Source: Symsagittifera roscoffensis
Taxonomy: Eukaryota > Xenacoelomorpha > Acoela > Convolutidae
DNA: 64,000 nucleotides
Reading direction: 5' to 3'
Assembly (NCBI RefSeq): GCF_963678635.1
Contig: NC_087065.1
Location: 37,347,888-37,411,887 of the forward strand
The notes under the pieces were generated by a model. That model saw only the letters and a program-made list of their open reading frames with translations, had not been told where the DNA came from and searched no databases. The translations under genes and the position numbers were made by a program. Of this stretch, positions 43,901 to 55,415 are shown in pieces (within the stretch, counting starts at the first letter, position 1; the number at the start of each line of letters is the position of its first letter).

Positions 43901-44556
43901 TACACGCAATTATTGAACTTCAAGGGATTAGCAAACTACTGAAAAGAATTTTTGAATGAATGAGCAGACAAAATTTATCCATAACAACAACTAATGCGCA
44001 ACAAAAAGAAGAAGTTTGAACAAAAGGAGAAAGCATAAGCTACCCTTGAAAACACAAGAACGAAGTTGTGCGAGGTACCATTTCGAAGCAGTCGGAACCA
44101 TGTCTGGAGCTTTGCTTCATCTCCTTGCACACAAGAGCAAGGTGCTTAGCCACACATTGATGATGCTTGGTGCATCAAAAGCTGAAACGTTTTCTGTTGT
44201 CTTGTTTGTCGCGAAAATTCGTGGATACTTGAGACAAGCGAATGAAGACGTATTCCATGGAGTTACTTTGGTCGCTTGATAATTTGATTAGACAGTAATC
44301 ATATAAAAGTTGAACACAGTAGGCGCGACAAGTATCAGAACGCTGACAACCTCGGCAAAAAGACAAATATTTCTAATTGATTTGAGGAACAGCAAGCAAA
44401 CCAAGTAGAGATGGAAGAAGAAGTTTTTGTTTTTTAACAAGAACGATTATGATGCATAAGTTTTTGAGAAAGTGGTTAAATAAGTCGGATCACTTCATAA
44501 CTTGTTAGCCTGAAATGCCAGTGAAAAAAGTAGCTGATATAAAAATCCAAGAATGA
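43901..44556 (+). pseudogene. RT thumb/RNase H remnant of element c
   Basis: Nucleotide alignment to A 14620-15380 is visible (GGGATTAGCAAACTACTGAA; GACAAAATTTATCCATAACA; AACACAGTAGGCGCGACAAG; CAGAACGCTGACAACCTCGG). All frames are closed. A further segment at 44060-44280 gives an 87-codon frame without a recognisable match; I regard it as chance. Confidence 0.55.
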
Positions 44557-44564
44557 GCCGGTTC

Positions 44565-45522
44565 AATACTATATATTGCAATACTATTGTGTACCCGTTA
44601 CCCAATATATTGTATTGGTTCTACCCTGCCAATCAATTATTGCAATAATTGCAATTAATTGCAGGATGCTTTGAGAAGATTTTTATTTGGGTAACGCTGA
44701 ATTAAAACAATCAACCACGCGTAATTATTTTATCCACAACAGAAATGTCCCAAAAACGCTTGTTAACATAGAGAAAAAGATTTTCTTCGAGGCTCCCAGG
44801 AGACAAGTGAACTTGTTTGCTCGGGGGGCGTTCAACAGTGCCGAAGTACAACAGTGACGAAAAAAGCGGGAAAATTTCAGAATAACTTAAACGCATTTTC
44901 TAAAGAGCGAGAAATTACTGACGCTAATTATCAAAGAAAATCACTCCAATTTTGGCGCCAAAATGTCTGCCACTGCAAATTAAACAATTATTTAGGCGCT
45001 AAAACGTCTAAATTGCAAATTTTCTCTCCCAAAATCTTTAAGTGCCACTTAAGATTGTAAGCGATCGCCGTTTAATGTTTGTTTGCCGCACTTAATATAT
45101 GTTAAAATTTGTTCATATTTTCGGCACTGTTGAACAAAGTTTTCATTTTCGGCACTGTTGAACTAAGTTTTACTGTAACCTCGGTTACTATGATACTTTT
45201 GACCTTCTTAGTTTTACTTTTCGGCATTGTTGTACTTCGGCACTGTTGTACTGCCCCGTTTGCTCGTATGTGGAGTGCAGTCAAAGGCTTTAGGCATGGC
45301 TGTGCTCTGAAACCAAGTGATGGCTGAAATGAGTCAATTTGCGTCAGCAACACTTCCGGCTAATCACTGGCAGTTGCGGTGTTTGCACGCTTTGATCATA
45401 TTGTTACACTATATTGTCGACAGGACAATCAATTATTGTATTGTGTGAAAGCTAACAATGAATTATTGTAATATATTACATTGCAATATATTGTGACCGC
45501 AATATATTTTTACGCATCCCTG
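44565..45522. mobile_element. Non-autonomous hAT-like insertion with 8-bp target duplication
   Basis: GCCGGTTC occurs at 44557-44564 and 45523-45530, immediately flanking the insert, and the gypsy sequence (GAGCCGGTT | CGCGAAGATTTGCTACTACG) joins across it. The right end reads GCATCCCTG, matching the CCCTG ends of hAT elements. Both ends are rich in CAATATATTG motifs. The left end is degraded. There is no transposase ORF. Confidence 0.65.
44824..45257. mobile_element. Nested MITE with about 40-bp terminal inverted repeats
   Basis: The left end begins GGGGGCGTTCAACAGTGCCG and continues AAGTACAACAGTGACGAAAA. The right end is its inverted, slightly diverged copy (CGGCACTGTTGTACTGCCCC). The flanking GTTTGCTCG is duplicated at 44815-44823 and 45258-45266 (9 bp). 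A 9-bp duplication and G-rich ends suggest a Mutator-like origin; an 8-bp reading would allow hAT. Extra copies of TTCGGCACTGTTGAAC lie inside the right half. It is noncoding. Confidence 0.8.
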
Positions 45523-45530
45523 GCCGGTTC

Positions 45531-46008
45531 GCGAAGATTTGCTACTACGTCCAAAAATGGTCCAACGGAAAATTGCTCCCATAAAGATCAAAAACCTATC
45601 ATTACTGGACAAAACTGTAGAGGATACACAGTAGGTGATTCGAATGCTCCTCAAATCTCAGAAAGAGAGATAACTTAGGACAACCCAGAGTGGACAGCAA
45701 TTATATTCCCATTGATAACCAGCAAGAACAAACGGATCAAACCATCAGAAAATCAGAATCATGAAAAAGAACAGGCTGTACGACAGCAGTTTAGGAACTA
45801 GTCTACTCGATTCCTCAGAGTGTGTTGATTATAACGTCATATTAGACAAGAGAACAACATCAAGCTTCAAGTCACTATCAACTGCCTGACTATGCTGCAT
45901 CTAAGGACACGGAAGAAGAAGCTTTGTCCGAGAAGCCTGAATTTGAGCCAAGATACGGCAGACAAGATACGCTCCACTGAAGTTTCACCGGGCGAGAAAA
46001 GTTGAAAA
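45531..46008 (+). pseudogene. Post-RNase H spacer remnant of element c
   Basis: Aligned to A 15395-15960: CTACGTCCAAAAATGGTCCA, CCTATCATTACTGGACAAAA (SLSLLDKT), CAACCCAGAGTGGACAGCAA and AGCTTTGTCCGAGAAGCCTG. All frames are broken. The second Penelope-like element follows. Confidence 0.6.
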
Positions 46009-46010
46009 TG

Positions 46011-46217
46011 GTAAAAACGGCAGATCAATGTAAAATAAATTCCAGAAACGTTTTCGACATAAAAGTCATCATCAGCCAATCTAAAAAATAAACCACCTGT
46101 AAAACCGGAATGGAAATGGATGTGTAGAAATTACAAAAAGTGTATAAAAACTAACATTAAAAAGAATATAAAAATAGCATCAGTTAAGACCCGAGTTAGT
46201 CATGTGACTAAAACAAA
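46011..46217. repeat. Terminal direct repeat of Penelope-like copy 2 (downstream)
   Basis: 207 bp, about 95 percent identical to 48251-48457. It contains the hammerhead-like hairpin at 46050-46075 on the minus strand. Confidence 0.9.
46050..46075 (-). ncRNA. Hammerhead-like hairpin in terminal repeat, copy 2
   Basis: On the minus strand CTGATGA-TGACTTTTATGTC-GAAA; the upstream repeat has the same with a TTTTTT loop at 48290-48315. The stem (GAC/GTC) covaries with copy 1 (GCA/TGC). Self-cleavage is possible but unproven. Confidence 0.45.
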
Positions 46218-46232
46218 CGGACTTAAAAAACC

Positions 46233-48181
46233 TCACAACTTGACTGTGAGATACCGCTGCCGGTATTCCTCGCGCGTGTTGAGGGCAGGTCTTCTCCTCG
46301 AAATATAAAGCGCTTCTAAGGTCATAAGTTTATTCGTGTCTAAGCATCTGTCTACAATTCTCGCCTCAACTGCAGCCTTGTCTGCTCCGCATTCCTTTAG
46401 ATGACTACCCACCGGGGCAGAGTCCCTAAGGTGTTCAATTTTTCGGGTGATCAGGTGTCGGACGGTCTGTCCAACATAGCAGGAATTGCATCCTGGACAA
46501 CATATCTCATAAACCACCCTACTCGTCAAATACCTAAGGAAATCTGTTTTCAAAGTGGGAAGACAGGTTCTGATTTTGCGGGTCGTGAATATTGTAGAAA
46601 TACCACAGTTTTGCAGCCTTTTCGCGAAAATATCAGACTCTTTTCCTCGATACTGGAGCCGGATAACTGGTTTCTCGATACTTTCAGGCTTTATTGAATT
46701 GGTTGTTGCTTGTGTGGTCGTGTCCTGGTTTTCCTTGATTTTAAGAAGACAATCTGTCACTATGGTTTCATAAAAAGCCGGAGAAAACTGATTTGCTTCC
46801 CAATCATTTTTTGCTTTCCTCAAACCTTTATCAAAGGCCTCCCAAGTGGAAGTGGAGTGATCAATTCTGTGCAAGGTTCCCTGAACAATGTTTCTCTTGT
46901 ATTTTGTTGGCGCACAGGCGTGAAACCCAAGGGTGAGTCCAGTGTCTGTAGGTTTGCTGTACCATTCTGTGCTGATAGTACGGCCGGACTGTCTAATAAG
47001 CATATCGAGAAAAGGAAGCGTCCCATTGAGCTATAATTCTATTGTGAACTCCAGGTTTGGATGTAGTGTATTCACATATGATAACAGGCGATCAATCTCA
47101 GCAACCTTGACCGAACGCAGGATGTCATCTACGTACCTACCAAAAATTTTTGCTTTAGGTCTGGACGATACTGCACCGCAACCACAAATCCAATAATTAT
47201 CATCCATACCTTTGAGCTGGCGGATGGTTAAATTGGTGCATTTAAGATAAAACCATTGGTCACAGTCATCATAGCAAATAGAAAAACCTTCATCCAGGAC
47301 CTCCAACATGCACGTGCCACAGGGATAGCTGTCTTGTGAACCATTGTTGTTGAAGTTATCAGGTGGTTGTCTGCTGATTCTCTCTTCGAAACTTTTCATC
47401 CAGATATTGGCAAGGATGACTGCTAGAGAAGAACCCATCGCTACCCCATCAGTTTGGATATACCATCTGCCATCACACATAAAATAAACGTCTGTAACCG
47501 CCATTCTAATGATATCTTTAAAAATTTCTTTATAAACAGGAGGAAGTTCCTCCGAATTATAGAGAATATCTGCTGCTAACTCGATCGACTCTAGGACAGG
47601 GACGTTGGTATATAGGCTCTTGACGTCGAGAGAAACAATAACTTCGTCTTCCTCTAAAATCACCTCCATCAAGTCACGTTTGATATTGATAGTAGACGTC
47701 TCTATTTTGGCTTCTTCAATTTTATCACACCATTTACTCAACTGGTTGGTAAGATTCTCATAACAGCTACCCGGGAGAGACAAAACTGGACGGAGAGATG
47801 TTTTCTGTTTATGCACTTTCGCCAGGCCATACAGTCTCGCCGGCTGAGCACCCGTAGATCTGCATTTACTGCATAAATCGGATGAGATCTTCCCCGCACG
47901 AACTAGTAATCTGTGCATTTTTCTTTCAGAAGTTGTCGGGCGTTGCGTAACTGGTCCGATCTCATGATCATTGTCCGGTGTGCTTCCGACACCTCTCGTC
48001 GTAGTAGTCTTCTTTGAAAGTTATGGACCATTGTTGCCTCAAAGCAACCATTTTCAGGAATACGAAACTTGAGGAAGCGGGGAATTAAGTCATTGCTCAG
48101 ACACTTTTCAAAAATAAAATACGTTGTTGACAATTTGCCGCTTTTAACAAAACCGCTGTGGAATCCAAATAAATCTTCCAA
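46233..48181 (-). pseudogene. Penelope-like protein: RT with PHD finger between motifs B and C, plus GIY-YIG
   Basis: The minus-strand frame at 48181-47903 is the N-terminal region. A frameshift near 47915 leads into 47918-47031, with a stop TAG at 47033-47031; the same frame continues at 47003-46233. Motifs (residues of the 295-aa segment): ARLYGLAKVHK 27-37; SLDVKSLYTNV 96-106 (motif A); DGVAMGSSLAVILAN 157-171 (B); a Cys-rich insert 199-249 (CGTC, CYDDC, WFYLKC, WICGC); RYVDDIL 261-267 (C). In the last segment, QYRGKESDIFAKRL, then VYEICCPGCNSCYVGQTVRHL and TLEALYI form the GIY-YIG nuclease. In this copy the finger His is Tyr and the spacing of one Cys pair is CX3C; copy 1 has the regular form. 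Confidence 0.85.
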
Positions 48182-48250
48182 ATCCCGTCTTGCTGTAATA
48201 TCTTCTTCAAAAGTTTAAAAAGGATAACACACATTGATATGTAGACAGTG

Positions 48251-48457
48251 GTAAAAACGGCAGATCAATGTAAAATAAATTCCAGAAACGTTTTCGACAA
48301 AAAAGTCATCATCAGCAAATCTAAAAAACAAAGCACCTGTAAAACAGGAATGGAAATGGAAATGTAGAAATTACAAAAAATGTATAAAAACTAACATTAA
48401 AAAGAATATAAAAATAGCATCAGTTAAGACCCGAGTTAGTCATGTGACTAAAACAAA
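48251..48457. repeat. Terminal direct repeat of Penelope-like copy 2 (upstream)
   Basis: See 46011-46217. The 3-nt addition TG at the outer edge and TSD sequence follow immediately. Confidence 0.9.
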
Positions 48458-48469
48458 TGAAGTTGAAAA

Positions 48470-49266
48470 GATCTGAATTGACACCTATTGAGACAAAAAC
48501 TTATACTCAAGCTCTGAAATCTCAGAGCTAGCTATAAACACGTTACTTGAGGATATCAATGCCAGAGACGTGGATAGAGAATTACAACAGGATCTTGATG
48601 GTGATCGGGAAATAAAGCTTGATAACAGTTCTGATGATCTAAAAAAATAATAGCAGTGTTGAATTGATTCCATCGCCGGAACGCCGTGTACTATCCTACA
48701 GGGAAGCAGTGAGGATTGAACTTGAGGAGGAGAAGACCATTAGCCAACTTTTATTGGGTCAATACTGAAGATGATGCGCGTCAACCTAGATTTAGCTCAG
48801 AGTCATGAAAACATACCTGAAGATAATATACAGGCTCGCGAATTGAGCTCCAGACCAATCAGATCTGCAGGAGGACAATTACAGAAACCTGAGACAATAT
48901 GGGCGGTTGCATTAGAACAGGGAAAGGATAGTGTCCTCCAAAAGGAGAGAAAAGAACAAATTTTGATATACTTACAACCTGACAGTGCTGCCGCAGCTCT
49001 TCAAAACAGAACTATTGTTCAAATCGATTGAACAGATGGGACACCAGGGAGTAGATAAGTTGTAACAGATTTTTAAAACCCTTTGTGTGGCAAGAAATTA
49101 AGATAGCATGTGAAAAAAAGCTAACGGACTGTTTTTGCTTTTGCCAAGTGAAACTTCCCCGGAAGCTGAGACTACACATGCAGTCAATAGTGTCATCAGA
49201 GTCAAGAAAGTGATACAAATTGAGCATCGAAACGTATGCATGACGATCACTGGCTACAATCAAATC
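48470..49266 (+). pseudogene. Integrase-region remnant of element c
   Basis: Aligned to A 16045-16930: CTCAGAGCTAGCTATAAACA, GAGACGTGGATAGAGAATTA (RDLDREVYQ), AACAGATGGGACACCAGGGA (QMGHQG), TGACTGTTTTTGC..CAAGTG (CLSCQV) and ATACAAATTGAGCATCGAAA (QIDHQ). It is broken throughout and ends at the insertion of LTR B (CTACAATCAAATC | TGCGACATTC). Confidence 0.7.
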
Positions 49267-50164
49267 TGCGACATTCGACCAGAATGGACCAAAATGCAAA
49301 TTCAGCAGATTCGGAATTTTAGCAGCGAATCTTCCAAATTGACGGTTTTAGGCGATTAACAACGTTATTCGGACGATTAGTCAAACGGTGAAGGTCAAGA
49401 TATTTTGGTATTTTGAATTTTTAAAAATTCGAAGTATGACGTCATATTTCTGAGAAACGTCAGAAACGGCCATTTTTGATAGAAAACCAGAGAAAAACAC
49501 CACAACGATAGTTGCGATAGCGATAACAACGAGAATTGTGATTGAAAAACAACGACAGATTGCACGAATAGCAGAGATCGTTCCGAGTTGCAACTATTGT
49601 GTTGCAAGGCCGTTGCGAACAACAGTGAAGGGTGGAAGACAGCCTTCCGGAAGGAAGATAAGACTCTGATTTCCCCGGATTCAGGAATCCGGAGGGGTCT
49701 CGGGACTGGAACTTTTATTAATTTATATAAACTTTTTGCTTCGCTATTATGTCCTGAATTGAATTTAATTAACATCTGAATTCATTCTGCTAAGACGAGA
49801 AGCTAGGAGTTGGGGAAAGGGTTGATCCATCTTTGATGGAGATGATGATTTTTATCTACTGAACAAAAACAACAAATATTCAATAATTAGTAGTAGCCCT
49901 GATTTTGGGAGTGACCTCGTGGTCTGGGGATACTGAGACCCAGCCATGAGCTCACTATTTCTGCATGTAATCTAGTTAATTTGAGTGTATTAACCGAAGC
50001 CGAAAGCAGTAACGTTTTTGTCGACCCGATGTTAGAAAGACCACCGAAAGTACTGGCTTGGTAGATACGGTTAAAAGCATGTAAAGCTCTGTTTAGACGT
50101 TGGCCAGTCATCTTAAGACTTAGTTTTATTTTTCGTCGATATGCATCTTCCGGGCGAATGTTAC
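49267..50164 (+). mobile_element. 5' LTR of element B
   Basis: Starts TGCGACATTCGACC inside element c and ends GAATGTTACA. It aligns with both A LTRs. The CRE palindrome is at 49437-49444. Unlike A, it continues directly into leader with a primer-binding-site candidate, so this is the intact LTR/leader junction of the family. The other LTR lies beyond the window. Confidence 0.8.
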
Positions 50165-50177
50165 ATAGATGTTTTTA

Positions 50178-50192
50178 TGGCGCTCCTGGGTG
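50178..50192 (+). promoter_or_regulatory. Candidate primer-binding site of element B
   Basis: TGGCGCTCCTGGGTG starts 14 nt after the LTR end and is identical to the candidate in element d. The distance is a little larger than usual for Ty3/gypsy elements. The tRNA is not identified. Confidence 0.55.
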
Positions 50193-52154
50193 TTATTCTT
50201 TTTAGCATCATGACCGGCAGAACCGTTAACGAGCACTCCGCGTCGAGCGGACGCTCACATTAAGGTCCTTAGTAGGCCTAAACAGCCGGGGCGGAAGGGT
50301 AGTTCGGAACGCGGAAGCCTTCCGGATTACCGTGAATAGCTTCTTAACCTAGTTAAGACCGAAAATTCACGAACCAGGAAGGGTGGGGGGATTTGCGGTC
50401 CCGTCATTTCCTGAGTGGCCCGTGACCAAAAACACTTAAAGATATAGATAAAACCAAACCAAAAGTAGTGTAGTACCCAAGAAAAACAAAAAACATAAAA
50501 AATAACACGAAAAAACCAAAAACAGTAAAAAAAAAAAAAGTGAAAAATCAGTAGATATCATCCCCCCAGACAAGATGTGATCCGACCCTCCCGTTTGTTG
50601 TTGATAGATATATTGTTGTTACAGGCATTTATATCAGTCAGGATCGTTACGATCAATTTTGTGGCCCGTTTGTGAGGCTTGTACTCTAGGGTTATTTGAG
50701 CATTTAAGCACGTTAATGATAAATTGCGCTCAATCCGGAAGGGTCAACTGATTTGCGCTCAATCCGGAGGGGTCTTGGGAGAAGATTGATCCAGCAAGCA
50801 AGACAAGGAGCAACAAGAAGGGGCTCAACGACAATAACAACCGACTGTTGGGTATCGTTAACAAGTTTTGTATCCCTTTTGGTACAAAAAATTAAGATAG
50901 TAATCTGTGGGGGGCTCGACAGTGCTGCACTGTAGTGACCCTTCACCGAACTGCGAATATCCGAGTTAAGCGCCGGAGGGGTATAGTATTACTAATATTG
51001 TTAATTATATAGCCTATATTAATACTCCTATACCGTTTTTCAGTGAAAAACACAGTAGGCAGACCGGTTTTTAGGGTCAAAATAGCGATATTTTGATCCC
51101 CCCACAAATCGTGATTTTTGAGATATCGATAATTTTTGAAAAGGAAAAAAGCGCTAAATTAGTGTGTTACATCGTGACTGCACTACTTTAATAGATAGAA
51201 CCGGTTAAGTTTAGTTCGGAAGTGGTTGGAACTATTTTGGAACCACAAACCGAATTTTCGTAATTTTTGAGAAAACGGAACACCATAAATTCAAAAAATT
51301 TTTTGAAATTTTTGAGTTAGGACGGTAAAAATAGTTGTACGGAGAACGTCCACTAGTGAAACGACAGGTTTTAAACCCGTTTGCTGATAACCTTCCGGGT
51401 TGCAGAGAAATCGAAATTAACCTGTTTGATTTGGTGGATTCATCAATCCGGAGGGGTACAGGTAGCATAGTTTTTCGCAAAGTTTTTCAACTAAAGCGTT
51501 TTAGATCGGGTCTTTTGCATTGAACTAGAAGAGTATAGGCCTTGTGAGCTCGGATCAATAATGTTTAGGTCGAAAAGAACAGAATTGCGAAAAAAGTTAG
51601 GCGGAACCTATAAGAGAGAAATTTCTTGACTTTAGAAAAAAGACGTTTTGGTTAATAACTTTGGAACTACTGGGCATATCTAATTGATCTTGGTACCAAT
51701 AGATCAGAAATTAGCTGAGCTTATTGATAGGGACAAAAGTTTTTCGAAAAAGTAAGCGTGAAAAGTTTTTGAGATTGTTTTTAGCAAATTCACCAATTTG
51801 GGAGAGTAGACCCTTCACGTTTTATAAATTTTTTTTTAGGAAAGCCCTTACACCCCTCCCAAAAGGTAACAGCGGTTGAATAGAGTAACTTTAGGCTGTT
51901 CCAGACGAAGAGGGAAGGCTAAAGGCACAGGAAAACCTTAATCGAGCCGAAGTTAGGCTAGCGATAAGACCCTTCACCGTTAGCGTGAACTGTCAAATAA
52001 GGGGCTTAACTTCAATCCGGAAGGGTCTAGGAAAGGATCACACACCCTTCCTAGTTAATTTAAAAAGCATAATAGTATCGGAGAAGGTATCCAGAGGGGT
52101 ATAGGTTGAAAGAAGGAAATCTCCGAAAAGCTACTTTTACAAAAGAAGAGGGCT

Positions 52155-52390
52155 CCCAATCCGGAGGGGTCCAAATTTTTTTTCAAATTCGGAGGGGTCC
52201 CAATCCGGAAAGGTGTTGTTTTCACAAAACCGGAGGGGTCCCAATCCGGAGGGGTCTTATATTTACTATTTCAGAGGGGTCCCAATCCGGAGGGGTCTTA
52301 TATTTGCTAACTCATAGGGGTCCCAATCCGGAGGGGTCTCAATTTTGCCAATCCGGAAGGGTCCTATTGTTGCCAATCCGGAGGGGTATT
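52155..52390 (+). repeat. Irregular CCGGAGGGGTC repeat array, element B
   Basis: About ten copies of TCCGGAGGGGTC or close variants, with 8-35 bp between them. The spacing is less regular than in A (8850-9115), so the array has evolved independently while the core motif was kept. Confidence 0.85.
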
Positions 52391-53162
52391 ATTTTATTAA
52401 AAGACTTAGGTAAACAGAAGAAAAGACTACAGTGAGAGGTATTAGGTTATTAGCAGACAGGCTAGGAATCAGTGACTGCACTGGTAACTTGCCTTGAGTA
52501 AAAACCAGACCAAAACAAAACAGGTCCGAACTCTGATATTCGCTACACTAAGTCTAAAAAGAGCGTAATTATTTGGTGTAGATTGAAACCCAATACGTTT
52601 TTGTGAAAAGTGACTGCCCTGAGGATTTTAGTAGGTCTAGCTCGGGCAGTCCGAAGGCAGATAGGTAACACAGTACTCGGTGGGTGCAATAGACGCCCAC
52701 TTGAGAAAATTACTGCCTTCAAAGTTTTGTCTGTTTGGTGCAGCACCAAGCAGGGAAAGCTTTTTCTTTAAAATATAAGTTCGACTATTGTACTGCGACC
52801 GACTAAAAGTACAATACACATACGTTTTTTTATAGAGATATTCATATTCTGTCATTGTATATTTTTTTTGTTTTTCATTTTAAATCAACATAATTTGTGC
52901 TTGATTGGGTAGTGAGTACACTATCTTTTAAATTGACTGATAACATCATATTGTGCTAGTTCTCAAATCTTACGAACGATAATCGGTTAGTGTGAATATA
53001 TTATATACAAACTGTACTCTGATAACATACAGGGATTCGTGGTCACTATTTAATAGAATCTTGTGAAATTTATTGTGTTGTGTCATTATTATTGATAGTC
53101 AAACAATAAGGTCACTAGCAATCGAATTGAGTGTATAGGCATTAAGAAGTGACAGATTGAGA

Positions 53163-55415
53163 ATGAGTCTAGACAAGTCAAGGATACCTAAACGAGGTAA
53201 TAGCTCTAGGAAATTCATACCTAAAAAGTAAAGAAGAACAATGACCGACCCTTTTGTGGATCGGATCAAACGAGCCCGGACCGACAAAGGGGAGACGGTT
53301 TCAGGCAGAATGGTTGAAACGAGGAGTCAGAAGACCTCAGAAGAGAGGAAAGAAATGTTAGAAGTGGAGGTCAATACAGACCAGGCCAGGAATGACAACC
53401 AGGAAGGACATGGAGTGGAAGGGAGTGGCAGAAGGCTGGCGAGTGAATCTACTCCGGTAGAACAAGGCCAAGATTTTGCCACTTCCACCGGGACATTGGA
53501 TCGAGAGGAGATGTCGGAACTGTCCGACATTTCAACTGAAAATGTGGCAACTAGAAAGTCTCCAACAGACAACACCATGATGGCAGGCGAGACTGAGAAA
53601 CAAACAACGTCCTCATCGTCCTCAGAAAGAATGAGGAACACCTTAGGAAACATCTTTCCATTCACCATGGGAGTGGGCACAGGAAATGAAGGTGAATCCC
53701 AGGAGGAAGAAGAGGATAAAGACGAGCAAGTGGATTTTGGATCTCAAGTCAGCCTCAATAGTTCGACCCAGGAGAATGAGGCATATGTCGAAAGAGAGAC
53801 TGGAACCATGGACAAATTTGGTGTAGTGAGAACGATAAGCAAAGAGGTAAACACACCGGGCCAGTCGAGAGGCTTCGCGATTGTGACAAGTTCAGAGCCG
53901 CAAACTGGGGAGAGTAGAAACAAAGGGCTAGGCAACGCATTGGCGGATCCTGATGTGGATAATGAAAAGACGTCGAGGCAAAGAGTCAAGGCACAAATCT
54001 CGACCAGCACGAGGCTACCTGGGACCGACAGGGTTACACCGCCACTAGTGACGCCACTCGTAGATAACGGGGCAGCACTAGAAGGAGCCTTGATCAACAT
54101 AGTGGACAGTCTAGGAGAACAAAATGAACAGATGTCCATAAGAATGAGTGAACTAGAAAGAGCAGTTCACATTGAAAGAGAAAGTCTGCGGGAAGAAACA
54201 AACCGCAATAGACAAGAAGTTGGTAGGAGCGAAAAACGCTTGAAAGAAAGAACGGACGAGCACATAGCGAAGAACTTGTCGCGAATGACAAGAGAAGCGG
54301 AACAGAGAGAGTTACGCTTAAGATACGACATGGAGAAGTTAAGAATTCAGCAAGAGCAGTCTCTTGGGACTCTTGACACAAAGATAGACGCGATGATGGA
54401 GAGGCGAACTCAGGCTATCATGGATAGGTTGGACGGGCTACTAGGAAGCAAGAGTGGACAAAAAGAAGGGGAACCGAACTCGGGAGGTCCCAGCAGGGAG
54501 CCGAAGGTGAACTTCAATGACCATCAAAGGAGGAGGACATATGGATCCACTAGAGGTAGGGGCAGTTCATCAGGCTATGCCACAAGGGATAATAGCACAT
54601 GGGGCCCGAACAGTAGAGCAAGTTCATCGGGGAACAGACAGACCTCTAACGAACGACCAACGCAACGCACACATGCGACTGGGAGAAGTGATTCCGGTAA
54701 CAGGAGACATGCGAGCCCAGGGAGGAGTCATGTGGGCCAAGGGGGAAACACTCACGGTGAATCGGATTGCAGGGATGCACCGAACACAGAGCCTTTGACA
54801 AGGTGTGAGGACACTCAGGCAGGACACTCGAGAGATGCTACGGCAGTGGCCACAGCCTTTGAACCCCTAAACAGGTCTTTGGAGACATTCCTTACAAGTT
54901 TATCCAGAACCAATGAACGCAGTGAGAAGTCCAGAAGAGTCTTTAGGAAACCAAGATGCTATAAAGACGAATCTGATGGCTGTATTGACACCTGGATAGA
55001 GGTAATGAAACTGCATTTCGAGGAAGAGGACTTGTCGGAAAGACAAGAATGCAGTGCGCTCACCAGCAACTTGGAAGGGACAGCCCTGAACTGTTTCATG
55101 GCCAAGAAGCAATAACAGCGTGACACAGCCCAGAAAATCTTCGAAATCTTGTTAAACCGTTTTGGATCAGGGGTGCAGGGACACCAGGCAATGATGCGCT
55201 TCGAGAAACGGAGGCAACGTGAGGATTAAACGATAGACAAGTTTCTAGACGACTTGGAAATGCTGAGAAGACGCAGCCAACCGGATGAGTCAAACCGAAG
55301 GATGAACCTGGCAGTAGCCTCAAACTTCATTGATGGTGTGAAGAATGATGAACTTCGGACAATGCTAGCAACGCATTAAACACCACTATCAACCAATGCG
55401 TCGACACCAGAGGAG
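53163..55415 (+). pseudogene. Gag of element B (N-terminal and capsid regions)
   Basis: ATG at 53163 (MSLDKSRIPK). A TAA at 53229 (Gln in A) precedes the long open frame 53241-55115. The order is acidic N-terminus, coiled coil (EREENLR-like around residues 315-400), RGRG-rich segment, and capsid (CYKDESDGCIDTWIEVMKLHFEEEDLSERQ; LTSNLEGTALNC). The TAA at 55113 and TAA at 55227 are at the same positions as stops in A. TAA at 55378 replaces Tyr. This copy has no frameshift in the coiled-coil/capsid part. Confidence 0.8.

Larger units (their letters stand above)
46009..48459 (-). mobile_element. Nearly full-length Penelope-like element (copy 2)
   Basis: Flanked by a 10-bp target duplication AAGTTGAAAA (45999-46008 and 48460-48469) inside the gypsy remnant. 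It has two direct terminal repeats of 207 bp (46011-46217 and 48251-48457), the pseudo-LTR arrangement of Penelope-like elements. The single ORF region on the minus strand encodes RT with an inserted PHD finger and a GIY-YIG endonuclease. Only one frameshift and one stop are seen, so it is the youngest insertion in element c. Confidence 0.9.
50165..53162 (+). other. Leader of element B
   Basis: A 3-kb noncoding leader aligned to 7014-9845 in A from 50288. It contains single AATCCGGAGGGGTC-type motifs (50733, 50759, 51446, 52014) and an irregular array at 52155-52390. No frame is shared with A over more than a few tens of codons. Confidence 0.7.

Noticed and set aside
44016-44279. Small ORF of 87 codons
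   Set aside because: It overlaps a decayed gypsy RNase H region and shows no recognisable protein; it is probably chance.
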